Assembly (NCBI GenBank): GCA_949752735.1
Contig: OX457037.1
Location: 12,018,358 to 12,082,357 of the forward strand
From: Lumbricus terrestris
Lineage: Eukaryota; Annelida; Clitellata; Crassiclitellata; Lumbricidae
DNA: 64,000 bases
Direction: 5' to 3'
The notes beneath the pieces are model-generated. The model was not told the DNA's origin and made no database searches. It worked only from the letters and a program-made list of their open reading frames with translations. Made by a program: the position numbers and the translations under genes. Below are positions 45,451 to 56,986 of this stretch, in pieces. Positions within the stretch are counted from its first letter, which is position 1, and each line of letters begins with the position of its first letter.

Positions 45451-48400
45451 TCGGTTGTTTGAATATGTTGAATATATTGATGCTGTTGATAAAATATGTT
45501 GAATATATTGGTGTTGTTGATTGAATATGTTAAATATATTGATGCTGTTGATTGAATATGTTGAATATATTGGTGCTGTTGATTGAATATGTTGAATATA
45601 TTGGTGCTGTTGATTGAATATGTTGAATATATTGGTCTTGTTGATTGAATATGTTAAATATATTGATGCTGTTGATTGAATATGTTGAATATATTGATGC
45701 TGTTGATTGAATATGTTGAATATATTGAATATATTGATGCTGTTGATTGAATATGTTGAATATATTGATGCTGTTGATTGAATATATTGAATATATTGAT
45801 GTATTTGATTGAATATGTTGAATATATTGATGCCTTTGATTGAATATGTTGAATAAATTGATGCTGTTGATTGAATATGTTGAATATTTTGATGTATTTG
45901 ATTGAATATGTTGAATATATTGATGCTGTTGATTGAATATGTGGAATATATTGATGTTGGTGATTGAACATGTTGAATATTTTGGTGTTGTTGATTGAAT
46001 ATGTTGAATATATCGATGCTTTTGATTTAATATGTTGAATATATTGATGCTGTTGATTGAATATGTTGAATATATTGACGGTGTTGATTGAACATGTTGA
46101 ATATTTTGGTGTTGTTGATTGAATATGTTGAAAATATTGATGCTTTTGATTGAATATGTTGAATATATTGGCGTTGTTGATTGAATATGTTGAGTATATC
46201 GATGCTTTTGATTTAATATGTTGAATATATTGATGCTGTTGATTGAATATGTTGAATATATTGACGGTGTTGATTGAACATGTTGAATATTTTGGTGTTG
46301 TTGATTGAATATGTTGAAAATATTGATGCTTTTGATTGAATATGTTGAATATATTGGCGTTGTTGATTGAATATGTTGAGTATATTCATGCTGTTGATTG
46401 AACATGTTGAATATTTTGGTGTTGTTGATTGAATATGTTGAATGTATGTCTATTGATTGAATATGTTGAATATATATATGTGTTGCTGGTTGAATATGTT
46501 GAATATATTGATGCTTTTGATTGAATATGTTGAATATATTGATCCCGTTCATTGAATATGTTGAATATATTGATGCTTTTGATTGAATATGTTGAATATA
46601 TTGATGGTGTTGATTAAATCTGTTGAATATATTGGTGTTGTTGATTGAATATGTTGAATATATTGATGTTGTTGATTGAATATGTTGAATATATTGATGC
46701 TGTTGATTGAATATGTTGAATATATTGGTGTTGTTGATTGAATATGTTGAATATATTGATGCTGTTGATTGAATATGTTGAACATATTGGTGTTTTTGAT
46801 TGAATATGTTGAATATATTGGTGTTTTTGATTGAATATGTTGAATATATTGAGGCTGTTGATTGAATATGTTGAATATATTGATGTATTTGATTGAATAT
46901 GTTGAATATATTGATGATGTTGATTGAAAATGTTGAATAAATTGATGCTGTTGATTGAAAATGTTGAATATATTGATGTATTTGATTGAATATGTTGAAT
47001 ATATTGATGCTGTTGATTGAATATGTTGAATATATTGATGCTGTTGATTGAACATGTTGAATATTTTGGTGTTGATGATTGAATATGTTGAATAAATTGA
47101 TGCTGTTGATTGAATATGTTGAACATATTGGTGTTTATGATTGAATATGCTGAATATATTGGTGTTGTTGATTGAATATGTTGAATATATTGATGCTGTT
47201 CATAGAATATGTTGAATATATTGATGTTGTTGATTGAATATGTTGAATATATTGATGCTGTTGATTGAATATGTTGAACATGTTGGTGTTTTTGATTGAA
47301 TATGTTGAATATATTGGTGTTGTTGATTGAATATGTTGAATATATTGATGCTGTTGATTGAATATGTTGAATATATTGATGCTTTTGATTGAATATGTTG
47401 AATATATTGCTATTGATTGAATATGTTGAATATATATGTGTTGCTGGTTGAATATGTTGAATATATTGATGTTTTCCATTGAATATGTTGAATATATTGA
47501 TGATGTCGATTGAATATGTTGAATATATTGGTGTTTTTGATTGAATATGCTGAACATATTGGTGTTGTTGATTGAATATATTGAATATATTGATGCTTTT
47601 GATTGAATATGTTGAATATATTGGCGTTGTTGATTGAATATGTTGAATATATTGACGGTGTTGATTGAACATGTTGAATATTTTGGTGTTGTTGATTGAA
47701 TATGTTGAAAATATTGATGCTTTTGATTGAATATGTTGAATATATTGGCGTTGTTGATTGAATATGTTGAGTATATTCATGCTGTTGATTGAACATGTTG
47801 AATATTTTGGTGTTGTTGATTGAATATGTTGAATGTATATATATGTGTTGCTGGTTGAATATGTTGAATATATTGATGCTTTTGATTGAATATGTTGAAT
47901 ATATTGATCCCGTTCATTGAATATGTTGAATATATTGATGCTTTTGATTGAATATGTTGAATATATTGATGGTGTTGATTAAATCGGTTGAATATATTGG
48001 TGTTGTTGATTGAATATGTTGAATATATTGATGTATTTGATTGAATATGTTGAATATATTGATGCTGTTGATTGAATATGTGGAATATATTGATGTTGAT
48101 GATTGAACATGTTGAATATTTTGGTGTTGTTGATTGAATATGTTGAATATATCGATGCTTTTGATTTAATATATTGAATATATTGATGCTGTTGATTGAA
48201 TATGTTGAATATATTGACGGTGTTGATTGAACATGTTGAATATTTTGGTGTTGTTGATTGAATATGTTGAAAATATGGATGCTTTTGATTGAATATGTTG
48301 AATATATTGGCGTTGTTGATTGAATATGTTGAGTATATTCATGCTGTTGATTGAACATGTTGAATATTTTGGTGTTGTTGATTGAATATGTTGAATGTAT

Positions 48401-50485
48401 GTCTATTGATTGAATATGTTGAATATATATATGTGTTGCTGGTTGAATATGTTGAATATATTGATGCTTTTGATTGAATATGTTGAATATATTGATCCCG
48501 TTCACTGAATATGTTGAATATATTGATGCTTTTGATCGAATATGTTGAATATATTGATGGTGTTGATTAAATCTGTTGAATATATTGGTGTTGTTGATTG
48601 AATATGTTGAATATATTGATGTTGTTGATTCAATATGTTGAATATATTGATGCTGTTGATTGAATATGTTGAATATATTGGTGTTGTTGATTGAATATGT
48701 TGAATATATTGATGCTGCTGATTGAATATGTTGAACATATTGGTGTTTTTGATTGAATATGTTGAATATATTGGTGTTGTTGATTGAATATGTTGAATAT
48801 ATTGAGGCTGTTGATTGAATATGTTGAATATATTGATGTATTTGATTGAATATGTTGAATATATTGATGCTGTTGATTGAAAATGTTGAATAAATTGATG
48901 CTGTTGATTGAAAATGTTGAATATATTGATGTATTTGATTGAATATGTTGAATAAATTGATGCTGTTGATTGAAAATGTTGAATATATTGATGTATTTGA
49001 TTGAATATGTTGAATATATTGATGCTGTTGATTGAAAATGTTGAATATATTGATGTATTTGATTGAACATGTTGAATATTTTGGTGTTGATGATTGAATA
49101 TGTTGAATAAATTGATGCTGTTGATTGAATATGTTGAACATATTGGTGTTTTTGATTGAATATGCTGAATATATTGATGTTGTTGATTGAATGTGTTGAA
49201 TATATTGATGCTGTTGATTGAATATGTTGAACATGTTGGTGTTTTTGATTGAATATGTTGAATATATTGGTGTTGTTGATTGAATATGTTGAATATATTG
49301 ATGCTGTTGATTGAATATGTTGAATATATTGATGCTTTTGATTGAATATGTAGAATATATTGCTATTGATTGAATATGTTGAATATAAATGTGTTGCTGG
49401 TTGAATATGTTGAATATATTGATCCGGTTGATTGAATATGTTGAATATATTGATGTTTTCCATTGAATATGTTGAATATATTGATGATGTCGATTGAATA
49501 TGTTGAATATATTGGTGTTTTTGATTGAAAATGCTGAACATATTGGTGTTGTTGATTGAATATATTGAATATATTGACGGTGTTGATTGAACATGTTGAA
49601 TATTTTGGTGTTGTTGATAGAATATGTTGAAAATATTGATGCTTTTGATTGAATATGTTGAATATATTGGCGTTGTTGATTGAATATGTTGAGTATATTC
49701 ATGCTGTTGATTGAACATGTTGAATATTTTGGTGTTGTTGATTGAATATGTTGAATGTATGTGTATTGATTGAATATGTTGAATATATATATGTGTTGCT
49801 GGTTGAATATGTTGAATATATTGATGCTTTTGATTGAATATGTTGAATATATTGATCCCGTTCATTGAATATGTTGAATATATTGATGCTTTTGATTGAA
49901 TATGTTGAATATATTGATGGTGTTGATTAAATCTGTTGAATATATTGGTGTTGTTGATTGAATATGTTGAATATATTGATGTTGTTGATTCAATATGTTG
50001 AATATATTGATTCTGTTGATTGAATATGTTGAATATATTGGTGTTGTTGATTGAATATGTTGAATATATTGATGCTGTTGATTGAATATGTTGAACATAT
50101 TGGTGTTTTTAATTGAATATGTTGAATATATTGATGCTTTTGATTGAATATGTAGAATATATTGCTATTGATTGAATATGTTGAATATAAATGTGTTGCT
50201 GGTTGAATATGTTGAATATATTGATCCGGTTGATTGAATATGTTGAATATATTGATGTTTTCCATTGAATATGTTGAATATATTGATGATGTCGATTGAA
50301 TATGTTGAATATATTGGTGTTTTTGATTGAAAATGCTGAACATATTGGTGTTGTTGATTGAATATATTGAATATATTGACGGTGTTGATTGAACATCTTG
50401 AATATTTTGGTGTTGTTGATAGAATATGTTGAAAATATTGATGCTTTTGATTGAATATGTTGAATATATTGGCGTTGTTGATTGA
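45451..50485. repeat. 31-bp satellite array, left part
   Basis: Consensus unit contains 'ttgattgaatatgttgaata' then 'tattgatgctg'. About 160 units with an irregular higher-order pattern: the variant block 'gttgagtatattcatgctgt' recurs near 46375, 47767, 48328 and 49689. Since 31 leaves remainder one on division by three, each frame runs through all three translations every 93 bp, giving long minus-strand ORFs (up to 641 codons) that are not genes. Confidence 0.97.
50481..50485. other. Target site duplication, left (attga)
   Basis: Identical to 58087-58091 on the other side of the retrotransposon. Confidence 0.93.
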
Positions 50486-51585
50486 TGTAGCGTATTAAAT
50501 CGCTATTATCTATCAAACTAACTTGTCTGATATTATATGTTAATTCTAAGTAGGAGTTAAGCTAGATAATTTAGTTGGCGTATCTAGATTAATAATTTGG
50601 CGTCTAGTGGATTAGTAACTAGGAGACCACGAATTTTGCGTACATGAGCGAGGCAGTCATGGTGACGTCAAGCGGTTACTACGGACGCTTACGTAAGCGA
50701 AAACATTTGCATCGACGCGTAACCAATTAAAGCATCGAAATGAGCGTAACGGTTGGAATTGAATGGAAACAACCACGTCATTGAAATTTGACATAAACGG
50801 TTGATTCCTTACATGAACATTGAGAAAGATGGTTGTTCAGTTGTGGCTGGCAATTCATTTGAAGTTTATTCAATGGTGAGGATGATGATTATGCTCGTAT
50901 CTGGTCGTAAAACAGTACGAGGCATTCGTGTGAGAGTAGAGGCGATTTAGAAATTCGAAGTTGCGAACTCTAACGTCTGTGAAGTCTACATTGTGATCGT
51001 GACGGTTGGTGAGACGATATTCGTGTGTTGAGAAACGATTTTGGGCTCGTTGTCTCTGGTTGACATTTCAAGGTCATTTTCAATTGGGAAGGAAATTCTC
51101 ATTGGCTGGAGTGTGATAATTTGATGCTACGGAAGTATTGAATATTGACTTGTCTGGTATTCGATCTGGATTCCACAGCTTGGCAGTATCTCATTATCCT
51201 TCTTCAAATATAGCACGAGGTTGCTTATCTTCATTCAGTGAATCTACGGAGAATCAGCAGAACTATTTCTTCAAATATAGCACGGGGTTGCTTATCTTCA
51301 TTCAGTGAATCTACAGAGATCTACAGAACTATTTCAAGGCCGTTTTACACTGCAGAAACGACATGTCATATATCTCAACTGTGGAGCACAGATAAGCTAA
51401 AAGATAATTATAATTAGTGATACGCCAAATAAGTAAATAGGAATATTGCGTAATTGTATTGTGTATTTAATAGTTTCAATTATATCATACATTTATAAAG
51501 AATTGGTGTCTCTTTGAACAGATCATTTAAATGCAGTACATTTTCAATTACCCGCTAAAATAAGCATAAAAACAGAGACGTTACA
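50486..51585 (+). repeat. 5' LTR, 1100 bp
   Basis: Begins TGTAGCGTATT, ends GACGTTACA. Contains a perfect CRE-type palindrome TGACGTCA at 50663-50670 and an imperfect ~69-bp direct duplication at about 51199-51335 ('cttcaaatatagcac', 'ttgcttatcttcattcagtg'). U3/R/U5 limits cannot be set from sequence. Confidence 0.95.
50663..50670. promoter_or_regulatory. CRE/ATF-type palindrome in LTR
   Basis: TGACGTCA, the consensus binding site of CREB/ATF bZIP factors; repeated in the 3' LTR at 57164-57171. Function inferred. Confidence 0.45.
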
Positions 51586-51587
51586 AA

Positions 51588-51607
51588 TGGGATGCTCGCG
51601 TCGGGAT
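51588..51607 (+). promoter_or_regulatory. Putative primer binding site
   Basis: TGG two bases after the LTR end, followed by 'gatgctcgcgtcgggat', the place and form expected for pairing with a tRNA 3' end. The tRNA could not be identified with confidence. Confidence 0.55.
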
Positions 51608-51929
51608 AAAATTGACAATATTATTGTTGATTAGATTGAACTTTACTGACATTTATATTGAAGAGACAAAGCTAATTAAAATGACGATCTATTTGGAAAT
51701 TGTTAAGCACAGCGCAACGCCAAGCGCCGCGCGTGTATAGATTTTAAGCATTAGAGTCGGTGCGATAATCCTTATTGCGTAACATATACCAGAGATTGTA
51801 TCACGTTAAGAGGGAACACTAGTGTGACGCTTAATAATTTTAATAATTATTATAAGCGAGTGTGAAATTATATAGCGCATAGTTGAGCGTTAAATTTATT
51901 GCTACTTAACCAAAAGTGAGTAAGTAAGA
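51608..51929 (+). other. 5' leader of the retrotransposon
   Basis: Untranslated region between PBS and gag start; packaging signals would be expected here, but none can be recognised. Confidence 0.6.
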
Positions 51930-54900
51930 ATGTCGATCACAGAGTGGCAACAGTGGTTGGATATGGGACGTTCATTCTCATTGGAAGGTGAAGAGCTGAA
52001 GGCATTCGTCAGAGACAGACAAAATGAATTTAGACAGCAGAGGGCGGACGAACGAGAAGAGAAAAAGGAAAGTGAGCTACGTGCAGCTGCAGAAGCTAAA
52101 GCTAATAGAGAAGCAGAATCAGCGCGTGAGGCGGCTAAAATTGCTGAGGCAAAAGCAGCAAGAGAAAACGAAATAGAAATAGCGAGGATGGCTGACGCGA
52201 GACTTATACGCGAAGCAGATGATGCGAGGCTTACGCGAGAAGCAAATGATGTTAGACTGGAAAGAGAAGCAACTGAGGCGAGGCTTGCAAGAGAAGCGAA
52301 TGAAGCTTTAGAGCATAAGAGGCTTGAGATTCAAATGAGACTGAAAGAAATGGAATCGAGAGATGGACGAAACAGAGATGATGGAGATTCTTATATGACG
52401 ATGGGTGACAACCACCAAGGAAACCAAAGTCATAAGGGAATGAAGAATATTAAATTCCCGATATTTAACGAGGCAAAGGACTGTCTCGATGCGTATCTTC
52501 TTAGATTTGAGCGTACGTGTACGACGTATGAGATACCGAGAGAGGTATGGTCGCTGATGCTAGCGCGACATCTGGAGTCGAAAGCATTAGAAGTGTACCA
52601 GCGTTTGTCGGCTGAAGAAACTCAAGACTACGATTGTTTAAAGAAGCATCTCCTGAAAAGATTCCAATTAACAGAAGGAGGGTATCGTAACAAGTTTAAG
52701 ACTAGCAAGATGGAACAAGGAGAGACTCCTTCAAATTTCATTTACAGATTGCAACGATATTTGCAGCAATGGTTGCTACAAGCTGGATTTGAGCAGACCT
52801 ACGAAGGAATCGAGGATCTACTGCTAAAAGATCAATTTTTCCTCACTTGCAGTAACGAGTTGAGGATATTCATTAAAGAGAAAGGAAAAATGAGCTTAAA
52901 GGACACATTGATATGTGCAGAATCCTACATTGAAGCTCATGGGTACAGATATGCAGAGAATTCTGTAAAACCTCAAGGGAGATTCAATAATGACAGAGGT
53001 AATGGAAAGCCATTTGAAGAGAAATCGAGAGAGAAATTCCAAGGAAATGTAAACAGAGGAAGAGTTGAAACAAGACAGAACAAAGAGACAAATCACAGTG
53101 GAAGTGTGAATAGAGGATTTAGTAGAGACAGAGAACAGGCAGCGGAACACAAGATAACTTGTTTTGCATGCGGTAAGGTAGGTCATAAAGCATTTGATTG
53201 TGTGCATAAAGCCAAAGGGTTTGTTAAACACACAGCAGCAGCAGTACAGATTTACGAGAATAGGGCGTACAGAGCTGTACAGGCGATTGAAAATACGAAA
53301 TCGAATGAAATTGACAGAACAGTAGAACGCCAGGATAGGAAAGGTAAAGAAGAAGTACCGAAACACATGGCAGCGAGTACGGTAGTTACAGAACGGAAAG
53401 ATGGTTGCATTGACATTGAAAGTATAGACGAATGTCAAGCGAAGGTCAATGGAATAGACGCCAATTGTCTTTACGATTCTGGAGCGAGTACGTGTATTGT
53501 GAGGAGATCGCTGATCAAGGATAGTGATTTGACTGGAAAGGAAACGCACTGCATCCTAGTTGATGGGAGCTTAAGGTGTTTTCCTACAGCCAATGTAAAC
53601 ATTGAGAGCGAGTACTTTAATGGTGAAGTTGAGGCAATGGTTATGGATGAACCAGTAAAGCCGATAATTATTGGACGCGTGAGAGGGTTAAAATATACAG
53701 TAACGAATGAGAACACGGATGAAAATATAATTAATTGTGACAAAGGAGAGAAAGTGAATGAGACGATTATGAGTGAGAAACAAGAAAAAGTTGAGTATAA
53801 AGGAATACTCAAGAGAAATGTGAATGCTAATTCACGTTGGCAAGATGCCAAGAAGACAGTAAGATTTGAGAGTGATGAAATGAGCACGGAGTATGATGAC
53901 GTAGTAGAGAAATATGTAAGTGATGACGTCATGAACAGTGACGCACATCAAACGACAGCAGCGATAGAAACGAGAGCTGAGTCGAAGAAAGTGGTGAAAT
54001 ATAAACCACTCAAGGTCACAGAAATGCCCGACCTGAATATAACCACAAAAGAAATAAAGGAATTACAGAAGACAGATGAAACATTGAAGAGTTACTGGGA
54101 TAAAGCATCTGAGTGGAATGGCGATGAGAAGAGTACAGAAAAAGTGCTGTACGTAAAGAAAGATGGATTGTTGTACCGGAGATGGAAGGAAGTATTGAAA
54201 GATGAAGCGAAGTGGCAGTTGATGGTTCCGAAACAGTTGAGAAACAAAGTTCTAGCTGTAGCACATAACTCGCTACTGTCAGCTCATCTAGGCATGAAAA
54301 AGACTCACGATAAAATTGTGAATGAATTTTATTGGCCAGGGATAAATCAAGAAGTTCGGCGATACATATTAAGTTGTGATGTATGCCAGAAAGCAGTGGA
54401 TAAGAAAGTGAACTACAAGGCACCGATGGGACATCTTCCAGTGCTGGATGTGCCGTTCAAGCATGTCTGTGTAGATATCATAGGAGCCATAGAGCCAATG
54501 TCTATGAGAGGATATCGTTATGTATTAACGATTATCGACTTAAGCACCAGATATCCTGAAGCAATACCGTTGAAAGGTATTAGTACCGAGGAGGTGGCGG
54601 AAGCCTTGTTTAACTTTTACTGTCGGATGGGCGTACCAGAAAGAATTCATACAGATAGAGGGAGCCAGTTTACGTCAGAACTAATGGCCGAAGTAAACAA
54701 GATGTTATTAATCAAGCATACGATGACAAGTCCATACCACGCGATGGGAAATGGTTGTGTGGAACGACTGAATGGAACAATTAAGACTACACTGAGAAAA
54801 TTGATAGGTGAACAAGTGAAAGAGTGGGATAGATACTTGGCACCATTACTTTTCGCACTACGAGATACTGTACACGAGAGCCACGGATACACGCCTTTCG

Positions 54901-56825
54901 AATTAATCTTCGGAAGATCATGTAGAGGTCCGGTACAGATATTGAAGGAACTGTGGACAAACGAAAAAGTGGAAGACGAGGTGAAGGATGTGTACACATA
55001 TATGACAGATCTACGAGAACGTATAGAGGAAACATGTAACATGGCGCAGAAAGCAATTCACAAAGCTAATGCGAAGAACAAGAAATACTACGATAAAAAG
55101 GCACGATATAGAAAACTGGAGATAGGTGATAAAGTCCTATTGTTACTGCCGAGTTGTAATAATAAGATGCTTGTTAAATGGCAAGGACCATTTGTTGTCA
55201 GAGGGAAAATCGGAGATTACGATTACAAAGTTGAGGTTGATGGTGGAAAACTGAAAACATACCACATCAACATACTAAAGAAATATTACGAGAGGAGTGA
55301 AGAAGAATTGTCAGGTTCTGAGACAATAGCATATGTGTCAGCTATTGTACATGATGGTAGAGAAGGTGAAGACGAAGAGGAGGAGATATTGAATTTGTAT
55401 GTTAGTAAGCAAACTGAGACGTACAAGGATGTTGATATTAATCCACAATTAGAAGATGAACAGAGAGGTGAATTAGAGAAATTACTGAGAGAATATCAAG
55501 ACATATTTACAGATAAACCAGGAAGAACGGACATGGTGAAACACGAGATTCATCTGACAAGCGATGAACCTGTTAGGATGAAAGCATACCCAACACCGTA
55601 TCATCTACAGTCTGAAATTGATAAGGAAATTGAGATAATGTTAGAGAATGGAATAATAGAAAGATCAGAAGCAGCTTACGCAGCACCGCTTGTTGTTGTT
55701 AAGAAAGCTGATGGAAGCAATAGACTTTGCTGTAACTATAAACAATTGAACAAAGTGACAGTTTTTGATCCAGAGCCGATGATGTCAAACGAGGATATCT
55801 TCAATAAACTGAGTGGCAGCAAAATATATAGCAAGTTTGATTTTTGCAAAGGGTATTGGCAAATTCCAATGAGCGAAGAGTCAAAAGATTATACGACCTT
55901 CATTTGTGCAAGTGGGTTATATAAATTCAATGTATTACCATTTGGATTGGTAAACAGTGCTTCAAGCTACAACAGACTTATAAGGAAGATTTTGCATGGA
56001 ACCGAGAATCTGGAGAGTTATGTTGATGACATACTAGCTCATACAGAAGGATGGACTAAACATAGGAAGATTTTACGAGAATTTTTTCAAAGAGTGAGAG
56101 ATGCTCACCTGACTTTGAAACCAAAGAAATGTTCATTAGGCTATGGACGTATAGATTTCTTGGGTCATACATTAAACAACGACGACATTAGTCTTAAAGG
56201 AGAATCGATAGATAAGATTGTGGAGATGCCACAACCGAAAACGAAGAAACAAATAAGAAGCTTTTTGGGAGCAATAAACTATTACAGAAAATTTATTCCT
56301 CATTGTGCTGAACTGATGGCACCATTAAGTGATTTGACAAAGAAGTCAGCAGCTAATAATGTTGATTGGAACGAGGAATTAGAAGAGAGTTTTAGTAAGC
56401 TGAAAGCAGCACTTGCTAAAACACCGATTCTAAAGTTACCAAACTTGGAGAAGGAATTCGTGATTCAAACTGATGCTTCGGGAAGAGGAATAGGTTGTGT
56501 CCTGATACAGCAATATGAAGGGATAAACCACCCGATTGCATATGCGAGTAGAAAACTATTGGAAAGAGAGACGAGATATTCAGTTGAGGAGAGAGAATGT
56601 CTAGCGATAATGTGGGGGATTAGTCGGTTTGACAGGTACTTGTGTGGAAAGCAGTTTGTGATTGAGACGGACCACTGCGGACTACAGTACATGAAAGAAG
56701 GGAGAATGAGAAATGCGAGAGTCATGAGGTGGAGTCTAGCACTTCAAAATTATTGCTTTACGATACGATATATCAAGGGGAGCAATAATGTTATGTCTGA
56801 TTATTTGAGTAGAGGAATTACATAG
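51930..56825 (+). CDS. gag-pol: Gag-Pol polyprotein, Gmr1-like (INT before RT)
   Basis: Single frame of 1631 codons. Residues ~25-145: Ala/Glu/Arg-rich coiled coil. ~165-340: capsid-like Gag; its second half (~250-337, 'FIYRLQRYLQQWLLQAGFEQ', 'DLLLKDQFF') resembles the SCAN fold. 411-424: CCHC zinc knuckle (C411, C414, H419, C424). 516-519: aspartic protease DSGA. 779-819: integrase HHCC finger (H779, H786, C816, C819). Integrase core D849, D909, E945 (D-D-35-E), then a GPF module near 1081-1100. RT ~1240-1410 with D1304 and YVDD at 1364-1367. RNase H from ~1510 with 'TDAS' (D1515). No stop or frameshift separates gag and pol. All catalytic residues are present, so the protein is probably functional. 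Integrase upstream of RT separates it from ordinary Ty3/gypsy elements; sequence similarity of RT and the GPF module separates it from copia. No envelope frame. Confidence 0.96.
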   Translation: MSITEWQQWLDMGRSFSLEGEELKAFVRDRQNEFRQQRADEREEKKESELRAAAEAKANREAESAREAAKIAEAKAARENEIEIARMADARLIREADDARLTREANDVRLEREATEARLAREANEALEHKRLEIQMRLKEMESRDGRNRDDGDSYMTMGDNHQGNQSHKGMKNIKFPIFNEAKDCLDAYLLRFERTCTTYEIPREVWSLMLARHLESKALEVYQRLSAEETQDYDCLKKHLLKRFQLTEGGYRNKFKTSKMEQGETPSNFIYRLQRYLQQWLLQAGFEQTYEGIEDLLLKDQFFLTCSNELRIFIKEKGKMSLKDTLICAESYIEAHGYRYAENSVKPQGRFNNDRGNGKPFEEKSREKFQGNVNRGRVETRQNKETNHSGSVNRGFSRDREQAAEHKITCFACGKVGHKAFDCVHKAKGFVKHTAAAVQIYENRAYRAVQAIENTKSNEIDRTVERQDRKGKEEVPKHMAASTVVTERKDGCIDIESIDECQAKVNGIDANCLYDSGASTCIVRRSLIKDSDLTGKETHCILVDGSLRCFPTANVNIESEYFNGEVEAMVMDEPVKPIIIGRVRGLKYTVTNENTDENIINCDKGEKVNETIMSEKQEKVEYKGILKRNVNANSRWQDAKKTVRFESDEMSTEYDDVVEKYVSDDVMNSDAHQTTAAIETRAESKKVVKYKPLKVTEMPDLNITTKEIKELQKTDETLKSYWDKASEWNGDEKSTEKVLYVKKDGLLYRRWKEVLKDEAKWQLMVPKQLRNKVLAVAHNSLLSAHLGMKKTHDKIVNEFYWPGINQEVRRYILSCDVCQKAVDKKVNYKAPMGHLPVLDVPFKHVCVDIIGAIEPMSMRGYRYVLTIIDLSTRYPEAIPLKGISTEEVAEALFNFYCRMGVPERIHTDRGSQFTSELMAEVNKMLLIKHTMTSPYHAMGNGCVERLNGTIKTTLRKLIGEQVKEWDRYLAPLLFALRDTVHESHGYTPFELIFGRSCRGPVQILKELWTNEKVEDEVKDVYTYMTDLRERIEETCNMAQKAIHKANAKNKKYYDKKARYRKLEIGDKVLLLLPSCNNKMLVKWQGPFVVRGKIGDYDYKVEVDGGKLKTYHINILKKYYERSEEELSGSETIAYVSAIVHDGREGEDEEEEILNLYVSKQTETYKDVDINPQLEDEQRGELEKLLREYQDIFTDKPGRTDMVKHEIHLTSDEPVRMKAYPTPYHLQSEIDKEIEIMLENGIIERSEAAYAAPLVVVKKADGSNRLCCNYKQLNKVTVFDPEPMMSNEDIFNKLSGSKIYSKFDFCKGYWQIPMSEESKDYTTFICASGLYKFNVLPFGLVNSASSYNRLIRKILHGTENLESYVDDILAHTEGWTKHRKILREFFQRVRDAHLTLKPKKCSLGYGRIDFLGHTLNNDDISLKGESIDKIVEMPQPKTKKQIRSFLGAINYYRKFIPHCAELMAPLSDLTKKSAANNVDWNEELEESFSKLKAALAKTPILKLPNLEKEFVIQTDASGRGIGCVLIQQYEGINHPIAYASRKLLERETRYSVEERECLAIMWGISRFDRYLCGKQFVIETDHCGLQYMKEGRMRNARVMRWSLALQNYCFTIRYIKGSNNVMSDYLSRGIT

Positions 56826-56972
56826 TACTTAAATATATCAGTAATGTATTATAATAATGTAGATAAGAAGTTCAGTAATGTTGTATTGTTGTGTAAGATA
56901 GAATAAGGAAGTTGATAGAAATTTAGTTGATAGATAATTAGGTGAGATTGTAAAGCCTGATTACAGACTTTT
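56826..56972 (+). other. 3' untranslated segment of the retrotransposon
   Basis: AT-rich, no coding capacity, hence no env-like gene. Confidence 0.7.
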
Positions 56973-56982
56973 GAAGGAGGGG
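56973..56982 (+). promoter_or_regulatory. Polypurine tract
   Basis: 'gaaggagggg' four bases before the 3' LTR, the standard primer site for plus-strand DNA synthesis. Confidence 0.8.
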
Positions 56983-56986
56983 TATT

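Noticed and set aside
47777..49702. 641-codon minus-strand ORF rich in Asn, Ile, Gln, Ser, Tyr, and similar ORFs at 45530-46552, 46614-47780, 48630-49865 and 58270-59508
   Set aside because: They follow the 31-bp satellite exactly, occur in all three minus frames and reflect a stop-free unit whose period is not a multiple of three; no start context, splice sites or conserved domain.
52896..56725. Minus-strand ORFs inside the retrotransposon
   Set aside because: Antisense shadows of the gag-pol frame.
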